DNA from: Siphonodentalium dalli
Lineage: Eukaryota > Mollusca > Scaphopoda > Gadilida > Siphonodentaliidae
Length of the DNA: 64,000 nt
Direction of reading: 5' to 3'
Assembly (NCBI GenBank): GCA_032622095.1
Contig: CP136063.1
Coordinates: 79,897,980-79,961,979 of the forward strand
The position numbers were made by a program, and so were the translations under genes. The notes beneath the pieces are model-generated. The model saw nothing but the letters and a program-made list of their open reading frames with translations. It was not told the origin of the DNA and did no database searches. Below, piece by piece: positions 21,955 through 32,690 of this stretch (position 1 is the first letter of the stretch; each line of letters starts with the position of its first letter).

Positions 21955-23605
21955 CTAGTTTTATGGTTTTTGGTCACCTGTTGAGTGATTTATGACTTCC
22001 GTTGGATGGTTTTTGGTCACCTGCTGAGTGATTTGTGACTTCCGTTGGATGGTTTTTGGTCACCTGCTGGGTGATTTATGACATCCGTTGGATGGTTTTT
22101 GGTCACCTGCTGAGTGATTTGTGACTTCCGTTGGATGGTTTTTGGTCACCTGCTGAGTGATTTGTGACTTCCGTTGGATGGTTTTTGGTCACCTGCTGGG
22201 TGATTTATGACATCCGTTGGATGGTTTTTGGTCACCTGCTGAGTGATTTATGACTTCCGTTGGATGGTTTTTGGTCACCTGCTGAGTGATTTGTGACTTC
22301 CGTTGGATGGTTTTTGGTCACCTGCTGGGTGATTTATGACTTCCGTTGGATGGTTTTTGGTCACCTGCTGGGTGATTTATGACTTCCGTTGGATGGTTTT
22401 TGGTCACCTGCTGGATGATTTATGACTTCCGTTGGATGGTTTTTGGTCACCTGCTGGGTGATTTATGACTTCCGTTGGATGGTTTTTGGTCACCTGCTGA
22501 GTGATTTGTGACTTCCGTTGGATGGTTTTTGGTCACCCTGCTGGGTGATTTATTATTTCCGTTGGATGGTTTTTGGTCACCTGCTGGGTGATTTATGACT
22601 TCCGTTGGATGGTTTTTGGTCACCTGCTGGGTGATTTGTGACTTCCGTTGGATGGTTTTTGGTCACCTGCTGGGTGATTTATGACTTCCGTTGGATGGTT
22701 TTTGGTCACCTGCTGAGTGATTTGTGACTTCCGTTGGATGGTTTTTGGTCACCTGCTGAGTGATTTGTGACTTCCGTTGGATGGTTTTTGGTCACCTGCT
22801 GGATGATTTATGACTTCCGTTGGATGGTTTTTGGTCACCTTGTGAGTGATTTGTGACTTCCGTTGGATGGTTTTTGGTCACCTGCTGAGTGATTTGTGAC
22901 TTCCGTTGGATGGTTTTTGGTCACCTGCTGGATGATTTATGACTTCCGTTGGATGGTTTTTGGTCACCTTGTGAGTGATTTGTGACTTCCGTTGGATGGT
23001 TTTTGGTCACCTGCTGAGTGATTTATGACTTCCGTTGGATGGTTTTTGGTCACCTGCTGGATGATTTGTGACTTCCGTTGGATGGTTTTTGGTCACCTGC
23101 TGAGTGATTTGTGACTTCCGTTGGATGGTTTTTGGTCACCTGCTGAGTGATTTATGACTTCCGTTGGATGGTTTTTGGTCACCTGCTGAGTGATTTGTGA
23201 CTTCCGTTGGATGGTTTTTGGTCACCTGCTGGGTGATTTGTGACTTCCGTTGGATGGTTTTTGGTCACCTGCTGAGTGATTTGTGACTTCCGTTGGATGG
23301 TTTTTGGTCACCTGCTGGGTGATTTGTGACTTCCGTTGGATGGTTTTTGGTCACCTGCTGAGTGATTTGTGACTTCCGTTGGATGGTTTTTGGTCACCTG
23401 CTGAGTGATTTGTGACTTCCGTTGGATGGTTTTTGGTCACCTGCTGGGTGATTTGTGACTTCCGTTGGATGGTTTTTGGTCACCTGCTGGGTGATTTATG
23501 ACTTCCGTTGGATGGTTTTTGGTCACCTGCTGAGTGATTTGTGACTTCCGTTGGATGGTTTTTGATCACCTGCTGAGTGATTTGTGACTTCCGTTGGATG
23601 GTTTG
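21955..23605. repeat. 43-bp satellite, about 38 copies
   Basis: The unit is TTGGATGGTTTTTGGTCACC followed by TGCTGAGTGATTTGTGACTT and CCG. Starts step by 43 bases (22003, 22046 and so on). Copies differ at a few diagnostic positions: GAGTG/GGGTG/GGATG, TTTATG/TTTGTG, CTTGTG for CTGCTG. A three-unit block (GGATG then CTTGTG) recurs at a 129-base shift near 22795 and 22925, so a higher-order repeat is forming. One copy near 22535 has an extra base and a TTATTATTT variant. Confidence 0.95.
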
Positions 23606-24475
23606 GGGGCACCAATTGGGTAGTTTGTTCACATTGAGTGGTTTGGGACACTCGCTATATATTTTAGACACTGGTTATGTGCACTGCGTGGCCGATTAGG
23701 TCACTGTTTTGGGACGTTTGTGACACTATATTTGAATGGATTGAAACGACAGTTGTATGTTGTATGACACTCCCCGGATGTCTTGGGATACTAGTTGTGT
23801 GGCATGTGGTACATATTGGATGCCTGACACTTGTTGTTTCGGACGCCCGATGGATGGATGGTTTGGTTACCTTGGTACACACATTGTGTGGTTTGGGGCA
23901 CTGATTGAGTGGTTTGACACACTCGGTGGGAGCTCATCGTATGGTTTGTTTTACTCGTTTGATGGTTCTGGACACTCGTTGGGTAGTTTTGGACACATGT
24001 TGGATGGTTGGGACACACCTAAGCTGTTTCGAACATCGGTTGCAAAGTCTGGAGCGCTACCGGTGTGGTTTGCAAACATTCGTTGAATGGATTGGACCCC
24101 TAATCAGGTCGATTGAGACACTCATTTGGTGTTTGGGAAACTCATTTGGGTGGGTTGGAATACCAGATGCATGGTTTGGGGGACTATATGTGTGGGTTAT
24201 GACACCAGTTGAGTATCGCTTTTGGCACTACCTACCTCAGTCTGCATCAGACTGTGTGGTTTGTGAACTCGTTTGGTGGATTGGGACACCCATTCGATGG
24301 GTTGGGACAATATTGGATTTGGGGCAGCGTCTTATGGGTTGAGATACTCATATGTTGGTTATTGGATACCTGATGGGTTTTCTAACTCTGTATGTGGTTT
24401 GGCGCACTCGTTAGGTTGTTTGGCACACTCATTTGATATATTATGAAACTAGATGGTGGCTTTGGAAACTGGTAT
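23606..24475. repeat. Degenerate minisatellite, right arm (about 27-bp units)
   Basis: Diverged units of GGTTTGGGACACTCGTTGGAT run along the plus strand. This is the same ancestral unit as the left arm in opposite orientation, and the apparent progenitor of the 43-bp unit. Open frames across it result from low stop density. Confidence 0.85.
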
Positions 24476-24983
24476 GGTGTCATATATCATATATGACTAT
24501 ACATATTGGCTATAAATTTATTCGATATCGTACTATTTATTAAGAATAAAAAAAAATCTAAAAAAAAACAAACTTCAATTGTTTACTTTCGACTGCCATT
24601 TTGAAAACTTTTTAGACACCGAATTGTCATATCCTCGGGATATTATAAAGGATTATGATTCGCCATTTTATAGTTTTAGAGTCAACTTATGCAGTAAATG
24701 GCAGGCATATGCTATGGCAACAAGAATAATGAATTTTTGTTGCAGGTTTCTGTCGCATTAATAAATTTAAAGGACATTTAAGTGATTGGTAGTACACTCC
24801 GAGAAATGGCCGCCACATTGCCTGGTACATACACGGCCACATGTTAGCGTCAAAATAGTATGAGCAGACATCCTTACGAACAAAAAAATGGAACAAGTTT
24901 AATACTGGGGCCCCAGTCTGGGGGTGCACGTTGGCCGACCTGGATCCCCGACATACATTCCAAATTTAACTAGAGGTGTGACT
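24476..24983. other. No gene seen
   Basis: AT-rich transition out of the satellite; nothing recognisable on either strand. Confidence 0.5.
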
Positions 24984-25578
24984 ACGGATACCCCCCCCCC
25001 CCCCCCTGTTTTTAAAATACTAAGATGTTTCACATGTCAGTAAACATTTAGTTAAATAATAAAATAACAGTTCCCATTGCAGGTGTACAACCATAACCCT
25101 AATCTTAAACCTATTGACCGAAAATGTAGGAATAAAAGCTTGGACAAAATTATGTATGTTGCGAAATAATTTCAGTCGAAAAGGGGGAATAACTCCACAC
25201 AAAAAATGGCGGACAGACGTCATAATCGCAGGTGCACAGGTGCACAGGTTCCCATGGTACTAAATATCAGTGCCAAGATTAAAAAACATTGACCGAAAAA
25301 TGTAGGAATAAAAGCTCGGACAAAATTATGCATGTTGCAAAAAAATTCTAAGTCGAAAAAGGGGGGATAACTCAAAACAAAAAAGTCCGACAGACGTCAT
25401 AATCGCAGGTGCACAGATTCCCATGGTGGTTGATGTCTGTGCCAAGTTTCACGGAAATTGATCAAAAAACGACTGAGAAAAACTCCGGACAAATTTGTGT
25501 TCACGGACGACGGACGGACGACGGACAAGCTGACTCCAGTATACCCCCCTAACTTCGTTGCGGGGGGGGGGGGTATAA
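24984..25578. mobile_element. Putative element with GGATACCCC / GGGGTATA ends
   Basis: A poly-C run after GGATA at the left and a poly-G run before TATAAC at the right form an inverted pair. Inside are two diverged direct copies of about 175 bases (CGAAAATGTAGGAATAAAAGC, GACGTCATAATCGCAGGTGC), then CGGACGACGGACGGACGACG and AACTTCGTTGCGGGG. It is a non-coding dispersed-element type; superfamily not assigned. Confidence 0.55.
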
Positions 25579-25589
25579 CAATGTTCTTA

Positions 25590-26480
25590 CATATTTTCTT
25601 CATTTTTATCTAAAACTAACGACTTTCCCTTCATGAAACGCATGGAAATGTTGGATCTGTTATTATCTGGTCACATTTGGTAGTCAGCTAGGAACTCAAT
25701 TGAGCGTTTATGGTTGGCAGCTTTATTTATTAAAAAAATTTCCAGCTGTAACCATTTTTTTCACATATTCCAGTGTTTTGACCCAAAAGTTACGACTTTC
25801 CCATTGTGGAATTCATGGAGATTTTGGATATGTTATTATATGACATACTCAAAAACACCAAAAGTTATTGCATAGCAAATTTGTTCACGGTTGGGCGTTT
25901 CTTTCCATCAGTTTGACTGGACTAATAAGGAACTGCAAAACTGACACACAAAAAAGCCATAAATAGGACCCTATTTCAATAATATGTAGAAAATGTTCCC
26001 GAAAGCGAATTTTGGATATATTGTTCCCAGATACTGCCCGACAAAATAACACTAAAAAAGCATTTTACAAATATAATATAGTTTCACCTTAAAATCCGAG
26101 TCTCAACCAGAAAATTACAATTTTTACCATTTTTTGTTTACATATTCCTGACTTTTGACCAAAAAAATGACGGCTTTCCCACCCTGGGATTCATGGGGAT
26201 TTCGGTTATGTTATTATATGGGTATAGTCACATTCAAACACACCAAAAAAACATTGCATAGCAATTTTTTCACGGTTGGGTGTTTCTTTCCATCAGTTGA
26301 CTGGACTGATAAGGAACAGCAAAATTGACGCAAACAGGTATAAATACGACCCAATTTCAAAGAACTTTAAGAATAGGAAAATCTTGTTCGATTACTTCCT
26401 ACTGAGAAAGATTATGAATGTTTTTATTTTCTTCTTGCTTTGTTTTGTTTTATTTTCATTTACCAGAGCTATGACATCAC
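25590..26480. repeat. Dispersed repeat, tandem units of about 375 bp
   Basis: ACGACTTTCCC with downstream ATGTTATTATATG, then CACGGTTGGGCGTTTCTTTC and CATCAGTTTGACTGGACT, recur at about 25790-25935 and 26165-26310. A partial unit starts at 25610. The reverse complement of part of the unit occurs at 18.99-19.17 and 62.7-63.0 kb. Non-coding. Confidence 0.65.
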
Positions 26481-27547
26481 CGCCTGGAACATGATACGCA
26501 TCGTAGCGTAGGATTTGTATGTAGTGACATATATGCTACCATGTGTGTTTACAAAAAGCATATAAACCGAAGCGATCCGGCCAACATTGCCAAAACCATT
26601 TCCATGCCTATATAGTTAAGTAACGTGACAGTATCGGATTATATTACCAGTTGGAAGAAGTTTGATTCTATTCCTATCAAACCATGCGGATATAATTCAT
26701 GTGTGCAAGGGGAGTAGGTGGAACTATTTAAGATATATACCTTAATCCATTGAAGACGATAATCAATATGTGTGCTTGAACTCTACAATCTCAATATTAT
26801 TTAATCGCAGATTTGTTCTAATGCCAAATCACATGTCAGTTCACTGAATCATGTATACTCTTATAATGTCGTTTGTGTCTGCATGTGATTCGAATTGAAT
26901 GTTAGTGTCGAGATTTTTCACATTGTAAAGTTGAATACCAAATATTCGCATATGCAGGAGTATACTTCGCATGAATTCAGTATGGTTCACGTTGACGCCT
27001 TTCTTTCTGAATATATGCTAGTTGGCTCTACATACCACCAAGATACCAGAAGAAAACAGCATCGGTTTCCATTGATAGTAATGTGCTCATCAAGATAGGA
27101 CGGATACACTACTTCATGTCTATTATTCTTACATGAGAATAACTACCAGGATTTCCCGCCATTCAATGGTCGTCGATACACCATCATGTCTCATGACCGT
27201 GCTTTTTGACAAATGAACTGCCACTGCACGTTGCACTCAAGAGTGTTGAATTTCGTCTGGTCATTTGGTATGGCCCATTTCTTTCGTCTGGTCATATGTT
27301 CAATGGTCCATACCTTTTTAATGTAATCAAACATTCAAACCAGAGTTAAATGATGTATAGAAAACAGGGGACATCAGCGAGTGTTTACATTTCTTTAAGA
27401 ATTTCAGAGCACTATATGGACTTTATTCAACGATGGAGTGAACACCCAACAACAAGAGAAACAGCACCAACAACCATCACAAAAAAAAAAACAGTACTGT
27501 TGATATAGGAACCTTTTTATCCATCATTGCAATCTGATCAGCGAATA
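26481..27547. other. Unique sequence, 5' flank of the 27.5-kb gene
   Basis: No transposon ends or coding frames seen. A poly-A run at 27480-27492 lies shortly before the start codon of the next gene. The promoter is presumably here but I cannot place it. Confidence 0.45.
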
Positions 27548-28195
27548 ATGGCAAATTGTTCCGCTGATGTTTGTGTCTACGCCTCTTCGGCTTCGCCCAG
27601 GGTCTTTCAAGAAACTGTCCACTCCATGGAAGATGATATAATATTCGAAAGTGTTCGACGCCTTCCAAAAAGGACTCCATTTTACAGCAGACATAAAATG
27701 CTGTGTCACCAACATGTCAAAGAAGTTCGACAAATAGAAAAAGACTCGCATTTGAGAAGTTATGAAATGTCTCGATCGCAGACGTTCTATATTGGAAGAC
27801 TGAGAGAATTGAAGAGAGCACAGAATATGATCGCCAAGGAAAGGGAAAAGAGGAATGAGATTCCGGAACTTAATGTATTCGGTAAAGATATACACCGGTC
27901 GCCAAGGCGACGTTCCCCGGGAAGACCCAATACAGAGCAGGGTTATCGTTCTTTGACTCCTAGACAAAGTGGTTTGATGACTCCGGATCTTAATGCCACT
28001 CGGTCTCCGTCGACTTCCGGTTTTCTTCCGCCATTAAAAGAAGCTCGAGAACCAATGATCCGGTGTATGTCAACGCCTTTAATGAATAACTCGGCGTCGC
28101 ATCTGTTGTCAAGGAATAGCCACACCAACCTGTTGTCAAGGAATAGCCATTCTAAAAAGAAAGTGACCTTCCATACAGAAATAGGAACTTATTGA
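27548..28195 (+). CDS. Uncharacterised 215-aa protein, single exon
   Basis: ATG at 27548 lies in a good context (AATAATGG). An upstream in-frame TTG is less likely. The product starts MANCSADVCVYASS. Residues about 30-105 are charged and rich in R, K and E, with RRLPKRTPFYSRHKMLC, SYEMSRSQTFYIGRLRELK and AKEREKRNE, probably helical. The C-terminal half is low-complexity, rich in S, P and R (SPRRRSPGRP, LPPLKE), with a 27-base internal duplication giving LLSRNSHTN and LLSRNSHSK. It ends KKVTFHTEIGTY. No transmembrane segment or signal peptide. I do not recognise the family. A poly(A) signal follows 95 bases after the stop. It could be an intronless gene or a retrocopy. Confidence 0.65.
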   Translation: MANCSADVCVYASSASPRVFQETVHSMEDDIIFESVRRLPKRTPFYSRHKMLCHQHVKEVRQIEKDSHLRSYEMSRSQTFYIGRLRELKRAQNMIAKEREKRNEIPELNVFGKDIHRSPRRRSPGRPNTEQGYRSLTPRQSGLMTPDLNATRSPSTSGFLPPLKEAREPMIRCMSTPLMNNSASHLLSRNSHTNLLSRNSHSKKKVTFHTEIGTY

Positions 28196-28290
28196 TTCAT
28201 TTAGCGAGTGTTGGTTTATGATAACTGCCATTCCTATAACCCACATGCACGCAGTGATGAAGGTATGCTGAAGGTATGCAAAGATGTTTG

Positions 28291-28296
28291 AATAAA
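28291..28296 (+). promoter_or_regulatory. AATAAA polyadenylation signal
   Basis: A canonical AATAAA lies 95 bases after the stop codon of the 215-aa ORF and just before the element inserted at 28318, consistent with a short 3' UTR. Confidence 0.55.
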
Positions 28297-28317
28297 TTGG
28301 AGAATTACAGCTAGCAT

Positions 28318-28879
28318 CAGGGGGGGGGGGGGGGGTCGGAAAAAAAATTCAGGCACGTATGGCATTTTTTCCCTTTCGATCATTTTTTGTACCCACCCAC
28401 CCCCACCGCCAATTTTTTTTCCGTTTTCGGCAGTTTTTTTCCGACCATTTTTTGACACCCACCCCCCCCCCCCCCTTTTAACACTAAAACAGAGATTTGC
28501 GGGGGGAAATTCACTGTAAACAGCTGTATATGAATTTCTGTGCATACTATTTACATGGACATGTAAATAGGAATGAGTAATTTTGAGGTCATTCGGCCAA
28601 AAAAACATGGCTGCCAGCGGCCATCTTGGATTTCAAAATTTGCAACAAAATACAACACGATAACTGCCTGCAGTCAGTTTACCAGTTAGAATTACATTAT
28701 TTCTCTCATTCAAACTGAATCAAAGTGGTTTTGAAGCCCAACTCATTGCCAAAACACTAAAAACAAGCAGGATTTTTTTTTTTTAGTTACGGAAAAAATT
28801 GCTTGTTGGTGGCTTTGCCCACCCACCCACCCCGGCATATGTGCCGGAAGAAATTTTTTCACCCCCCCCCCCCCCCCTG
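28318..28879. mobile_element. CAGGG-ended element with poly-G/poly-C termini
   Basis: Starts CAGGGGGGG and ends CCCCCCCTG. Subterminal parts pair (GTCGGAAAAAAAATTC with GAAATTTTTTCAC, GGCACGTATGGCA with TGCCGGAAG). The 7-bp direct repeat CTAGCAT lies at 28311-28317 and 28880-28886. Ends and duplication length match the two CAGGGTTTCCG elements, though the interior differs. Non-coding. It separates the 27.5-kb gene from a LINE remnant. Confidence 0.75.
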
Positions 28880-28887
28880 CTAGCATA

Positions 28888-30160
28888 AGGAACAAAGTAG
28901 AAGTGAATCTTCAGAAAACTAAATGCCTGATATTCAGGAAACGAGCAACAAAAAAACTAACTGCCTTTAAATTAAGCAACACTCCGTTGGAAACAGTTAA
29001 GGAATATACCTATCTTGGTATTAAATTTTGTGCGAATGGAAAATTTTGCAAAGCCCAGATAGATGTTAACAACAAAGGGTTAAAAGCAATGTATAGTTTA
29101 ATGTCATCAACATGAAATTTTCTCAGTAAGCATTTGGTGTAAACTATTTGACAAGCTGATAAAACCTATCGTTCTATATGGTTGCGAAATATGGGCATCG
29201 CATATTAATATTAACAAGCTCGAATCTATTCCATGTGAAATTACACATGTTAAATTTTGTAAATCAGTGTTGGGTTTAAATAGAATGGCGTCTAATCACG
29301 CGACAAGAGCAGAATTGGGCAGATTTCCGATAGCACATGATGCGATAATGAATGCTGTAAGATATATGCTTAAACTGTCTGAAATAAAACCGAATATGTT
29401 ACTTCAGAATTCTGCCCAAATATGCGAGGAATATATAATTCCACCGTTTTTAGCAGAAGCACTTCACATGCCAAAAATAAGCGATTTAGAGAATAACCTA
29501 TCGCTGGAATATCTCAATAAAGTCCGGGAATAATTAAAAAGCGTTCATATTCTAACGTTCAAAAACGAAATATTCGATGACAACAAGAAAAATGGTATGA
29601 ATAAATTAAGAACGTATCGTTGTTTCAAAGAACAATATGAAATTGAACCATTCTTACTCCAAATTACTAATTTTTATACCAGATCGTGTTTCAGTAAGCT
29701 TAGAGTAAGCAATCATAAGTTGCAGGTAGAGGTTGGGCGACACGCTCAGCCAAAAATACCTTACGAGAAACGCATATGTAAAAAATGTGAAGCAAATGAA
29801 ATTGAAACGGAAGAACACTTTATCATGAGATGTGAAAAACATAACCATTTGCGGAAGAGATTTTTCACTGAAATAGGAGTTCACCAACCAATTTTCGTAA
29901 ACTTTGATGAAATAGAAAAGTTCATATTCCTCATGAAGGCTGAACACCCGAGCATATGCAATCTGATCTGTAACATGGTTCGGCAGTTTTCCACAAATAA
30001 TTGAGAATATAGTGTTGAGTTACAAATACATGTTATATATATTTTTTATATGAAATTGTCTTCACTTGTGTTTTAAATTATCTGTATTATGACAACTACC
30101 CCGCGTGGGGTATTATGTCAATAAAAATGTTATGTTATGTTATGTTATGTTATGTTATGT
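28888..30160 (+). pseudogene. 5'-truncated zinc-finger-tailed LINE with (ATGTT)n tail
   Basis: The plus strand opens inside the reverse transcriptase thumb (NKVEVNLQKTKCLIFRK, then EYTYLGIKFCANGKF), continues with KPIVLYGCEIWASH and LNRMASNHATRAELGRFP. It ends in a CCHC-type finger, ICKKCEANEIETEEHFIMRC, before a TGA at 30002-30004. Frameshifts near 29110 and 29530 break the frame. The 3' UTR has a small hairpin (ACCCCGCGTGGGGT), an AATAAA and about five copies of ATGTT. Only the last third of the LINE is present, a normal outcome of incomplete reverse transcription. Confidence 0.85.
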
Positions 30161-30301
30161 GCATGCGTGGGAACAGACTGGGATGACTTCCATTTTATTC
30201 TGTCTGTTTTTCTCTGTTAACTTATGATATACAGATTTTCGCGGGATCCCGAGTTATGTAGGAAAACAGGAGTAAATCAAAATTAGAGATGTCCCTTTGA
30301 A

Positions 30302-30836
30302 TTAAAGGTGGATTATCTCTTTGTAAACATGTATTATAAAGTTACCGGGTATAAACTATTAGATCTGAGTCGAAGACTCCTGTCCGGAAATGCTTCTATC
30401 GATTAATATTCATTTTATTTCGAATATTTTCTGGTCTAAAAAGTTGTGGTTGTTTAGCTAATGAACAACAGTGATTACTGTTAGGAGAGACCAGAAATTG
30501 TATGGTGTAATTTTGTCACAAATATAAAACATTAATTATACTTATTATCGCTTATAACTATGGAATAAAACAATACAACCAATCAATCTGAGACATTTGA
30601 CGTTCGGTACGTATATAGCCATAGGAACAGCCTAATGCTCTCTATCCTTATATAGTATCACCCGAATGGTCTGTTCTAAAAATAGACAAATAAACGGTCC
30701 CAATAAAATATTCGAAATAAAATAAATATTAATTGATTGAAGCCTTTCGAGGACAGGGGTCTTCAGTTCATATTTATTATTTTATACCTACTCAACTATT
30801 TCAAATTTGTTATTTAAAGAGATAATCCATCTTTAA
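30302..30836. mobile_element. TTAA-flanked palindromic MITE, family GGTGGATTATCTC
   Basis: Inverted ends TTAAAGGTGGATTATCTC and GAGATAATCCATCTTTAA, with longer pairing inside (AAGACTCCTGTCC with GGACAGGGGTCTT, ATATTCATTTTATTTCGAA with its complement). TTAA at both limits. Nine bases separate it from the next TTAA element. Non-coding. Confidence 0.8.
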
Positions 30837-30845
30837 AGGCTCCGA

Positions 30846-31326
30846 TTAAAGGTACTCAATCGGATCATGCAGACGCTTCTAAATTACTATTTCTTTAGCT
30901 TCGGGGGTAAAAAAAATATTTGATTCGAGTCGAGGAACCCACCCATTAAAGCTCAGAGTGATCAGATATCGATTATTGAAGTTTGTTATTTCTCGAGATC
31001 TGCAGTAATAAGTGGCACAGAAAGTTGGGAGAAACACGTGGTCAAACGTTAACGGACGGTCTTGTGGATGAAGATGGATAACTCTAAATAACCACTTGAT
31101 TTTAGAGTTATCCATCTTCATCCGCAAGACCGTCCGTTTGACCACGTGCTTCTGGGCCACTTATTCAAGTACTGTAGATCTCTAGAAATAACAAACTTAA
31201 AAAATCGATATCTGATCACTTTGAGCTTTGATGGATGGGTTCCTCGACTCGAATCATATATTTGTTTACCCCCGAAGCCAAAGAAATAGTCATTTAGGAG
31301 CATCTGATAGAATTGAGTACCTTTAA
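30846..31326. mobile_element. TTAA MITE family GGTACTCAATC, copy 2
   Basis: Limits TTAAAGGTACTCAATC and GAATTGAGTACCTTTAA. The near-complete palindrome is centred near 31090, where GATGGATAACTCTAAA is mirrored by TTTAGAGTTATCCATC. Shares GATTCGAGTCGAGGA and CTCAGAGTGATCAGATATCG with other copies. Confidence 0.88.
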
Positions 31327-31442
31327 ATGTTTTAACTTTTAGCAAACAGGAAAACATGCGGTCATTTTGACAACATGCTCATTTTTGCCACAGGGGCGTG
31401 TCGTTAAAAACAAGTAAAAATATAAATTAATAAATATGTATA

Positions 31443-31543
31443 TTTGAACCGAGCGCGCAACATTAAAACGCATCGTTATACATGTAAACCATATATACGT
31501 ATGATAGGTATAGCGATGCCTAACTTAAAGTAGCGCGCTCGGT
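31443..31543. repeat. 100-bp hairpin element
   Basis: Arms TTTGAACCGAGCGCGC and GCGCGCTCGGTTTAAA, with a second pairing GCATCGTTATA/TATAGCGATGC inside. It abuts the TTAA end of the next element, so the two may have shared or re-used a site. Confidence 0.7.
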
Positions 31544-31938
31544 TTAAAGATGCATAATCCGAATTAACGCTCGAAAATTACTATTTCCTTGGCTTCGGGG
31601 GGGGGGGGGGGACAAAAATTGATTCGAGTCGAGAAGCCCACCGTTCAAAGCTCAGAGTGATCAGATATCGGTTTTTGAAATCTATTATTTTTCAACATCG
31701 ATACTTGGCCCTGTGAAAAGTCGACGAGAAGACGGTCTCGGACCAAATTGCGGATGAAGTTGGATAACTCTAAAATCAAGTGGCTTTTTGGTGTCAGATA
31801 TTTGACAAACCGGCAAAATTTCGTTGAACAAAATCTTGATAAATAACAGGTTTTGGGCAATTTTATACTATAGTTGACTGTGTTGTTGTTGTTGGTCTGA
31901 TGATATGGGGACCATCGAATCGGATTGAATACCTTTAA
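31544..31938. mobile_element. TTAA MITE family GGTACTCAATC, copy 3 (rearranged)
   Basis: The right end GATTGAATACCTTTAA is intact. The left end is degraded (TTAAAGATGCATAATCC). The interior contains the family words GATTCGAGTCGAG, AAAGCTCAGAGTGATCAG and GGATAACTCTAAAATCA, plus a poly-G run at about 31600. The second half differs from other copies. Confidence 0.7.
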
Positions 31939-31943
31939 ATATA

Positions 31944-32690
31944 AAAATATTTTTTATATTTGTTCGTGAGCATTTTGTGTTTGTCTTTTCTGTCCGTTCG
32001 TCCATCCATCGGGGCGTCCGTAAGATTTTTGGTGTCCGCTCCATATAACATCGTGATGCTTTATTCGATTCTGTTGAAACTTGCCATATTTGTGCCAAAC
32101 GGGGAGACGATGTATCGCTCACACTTGTTTTTCCAAACTTTGAAGGTCAAGGTCACATGACAAGAGGGATCACTCGATTAAGTCACCAGACATTACCCTT
32201 CGTGTCCGTTCCATAACGTTTGTGTACACCACCTGATTTCAACGAAACACGGCGTGATGATTGACCTGAGGGTGATGGTGTATCGCGATATGTGTGCATT
32301 GTGGCTTGTCAAAGGTCAAGGTCACAGGGTGCTTTCAAACTTAGACTTAATATGCACCAGTCACATTACCTTGCACCTAAGCTTCGTGTCCGCTCCATAA
32401 CATCGCGATGCTTTATTGGGTTTTGTTGAAACTTTGCATATATAGTTATTTCTAATGAGGAGAAGATGTGTAACGCACAATTTGTTTTCCATTATTTGAA
32501 GGTCAAGCTCATAGAACAAGGGCGTTCTCTCAGTTAAGTCACCATGCAGGCACTACCCTTCGTGTCCGCTCCATAACTTTTGTATCCATCACATGATTTC
32601 AACGAAACAATTAAGGCCTGATGATATTTAACCTATAAGGGCGACGGTGTGTCGCGATTTATGTGCAATCGTGAGTTATGGCAGTTTAAA
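31944..32690. repeat. Tandem array of about 175-190 bp units
   Basis: GTGTCCGCTCCATAAC/CGTGTCCGTTCCATAAC starts recur near 32030, 32201, 32387 and 32561, each followed by TTCAACGAAAC or TGTTGAAACTT, GGTCAAGGTCACA and TGTATCGC. The copies are diverged. Open frames are short. Non-coding. Confidence 0.8.

Noticed and set aside
21955-23605. CRISPR-like array
   Set aside because: Units are contiguous 43-bp repeats without unique spacers, in animal nuclear DNA.
23677-24342. Several 70-145 codon frames on both strands
   Set aside because: They lie entirely in degenerate GGTTTGGGACACT repeats with few stops and have no start, domain or conserved composition.
27524-27967. 147-codon frame on the minus strand
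   Set aside because: It is antisense to the 215-aa plus-strand ORF, which has better composition, start context and a poly(A) signal.
28234-28608. 124-codon minus-strand frame with Gly-rich and Pro-rich runs
   Set aside because: It is created by poly-G/poly-C runs of the 28318-28879 element.
30117-30160. Independent ATGTT microsatellite
   Set aside because: Its position directly after the LINE 3' UTR and poly(A) signal identifies it as the LINE tail.
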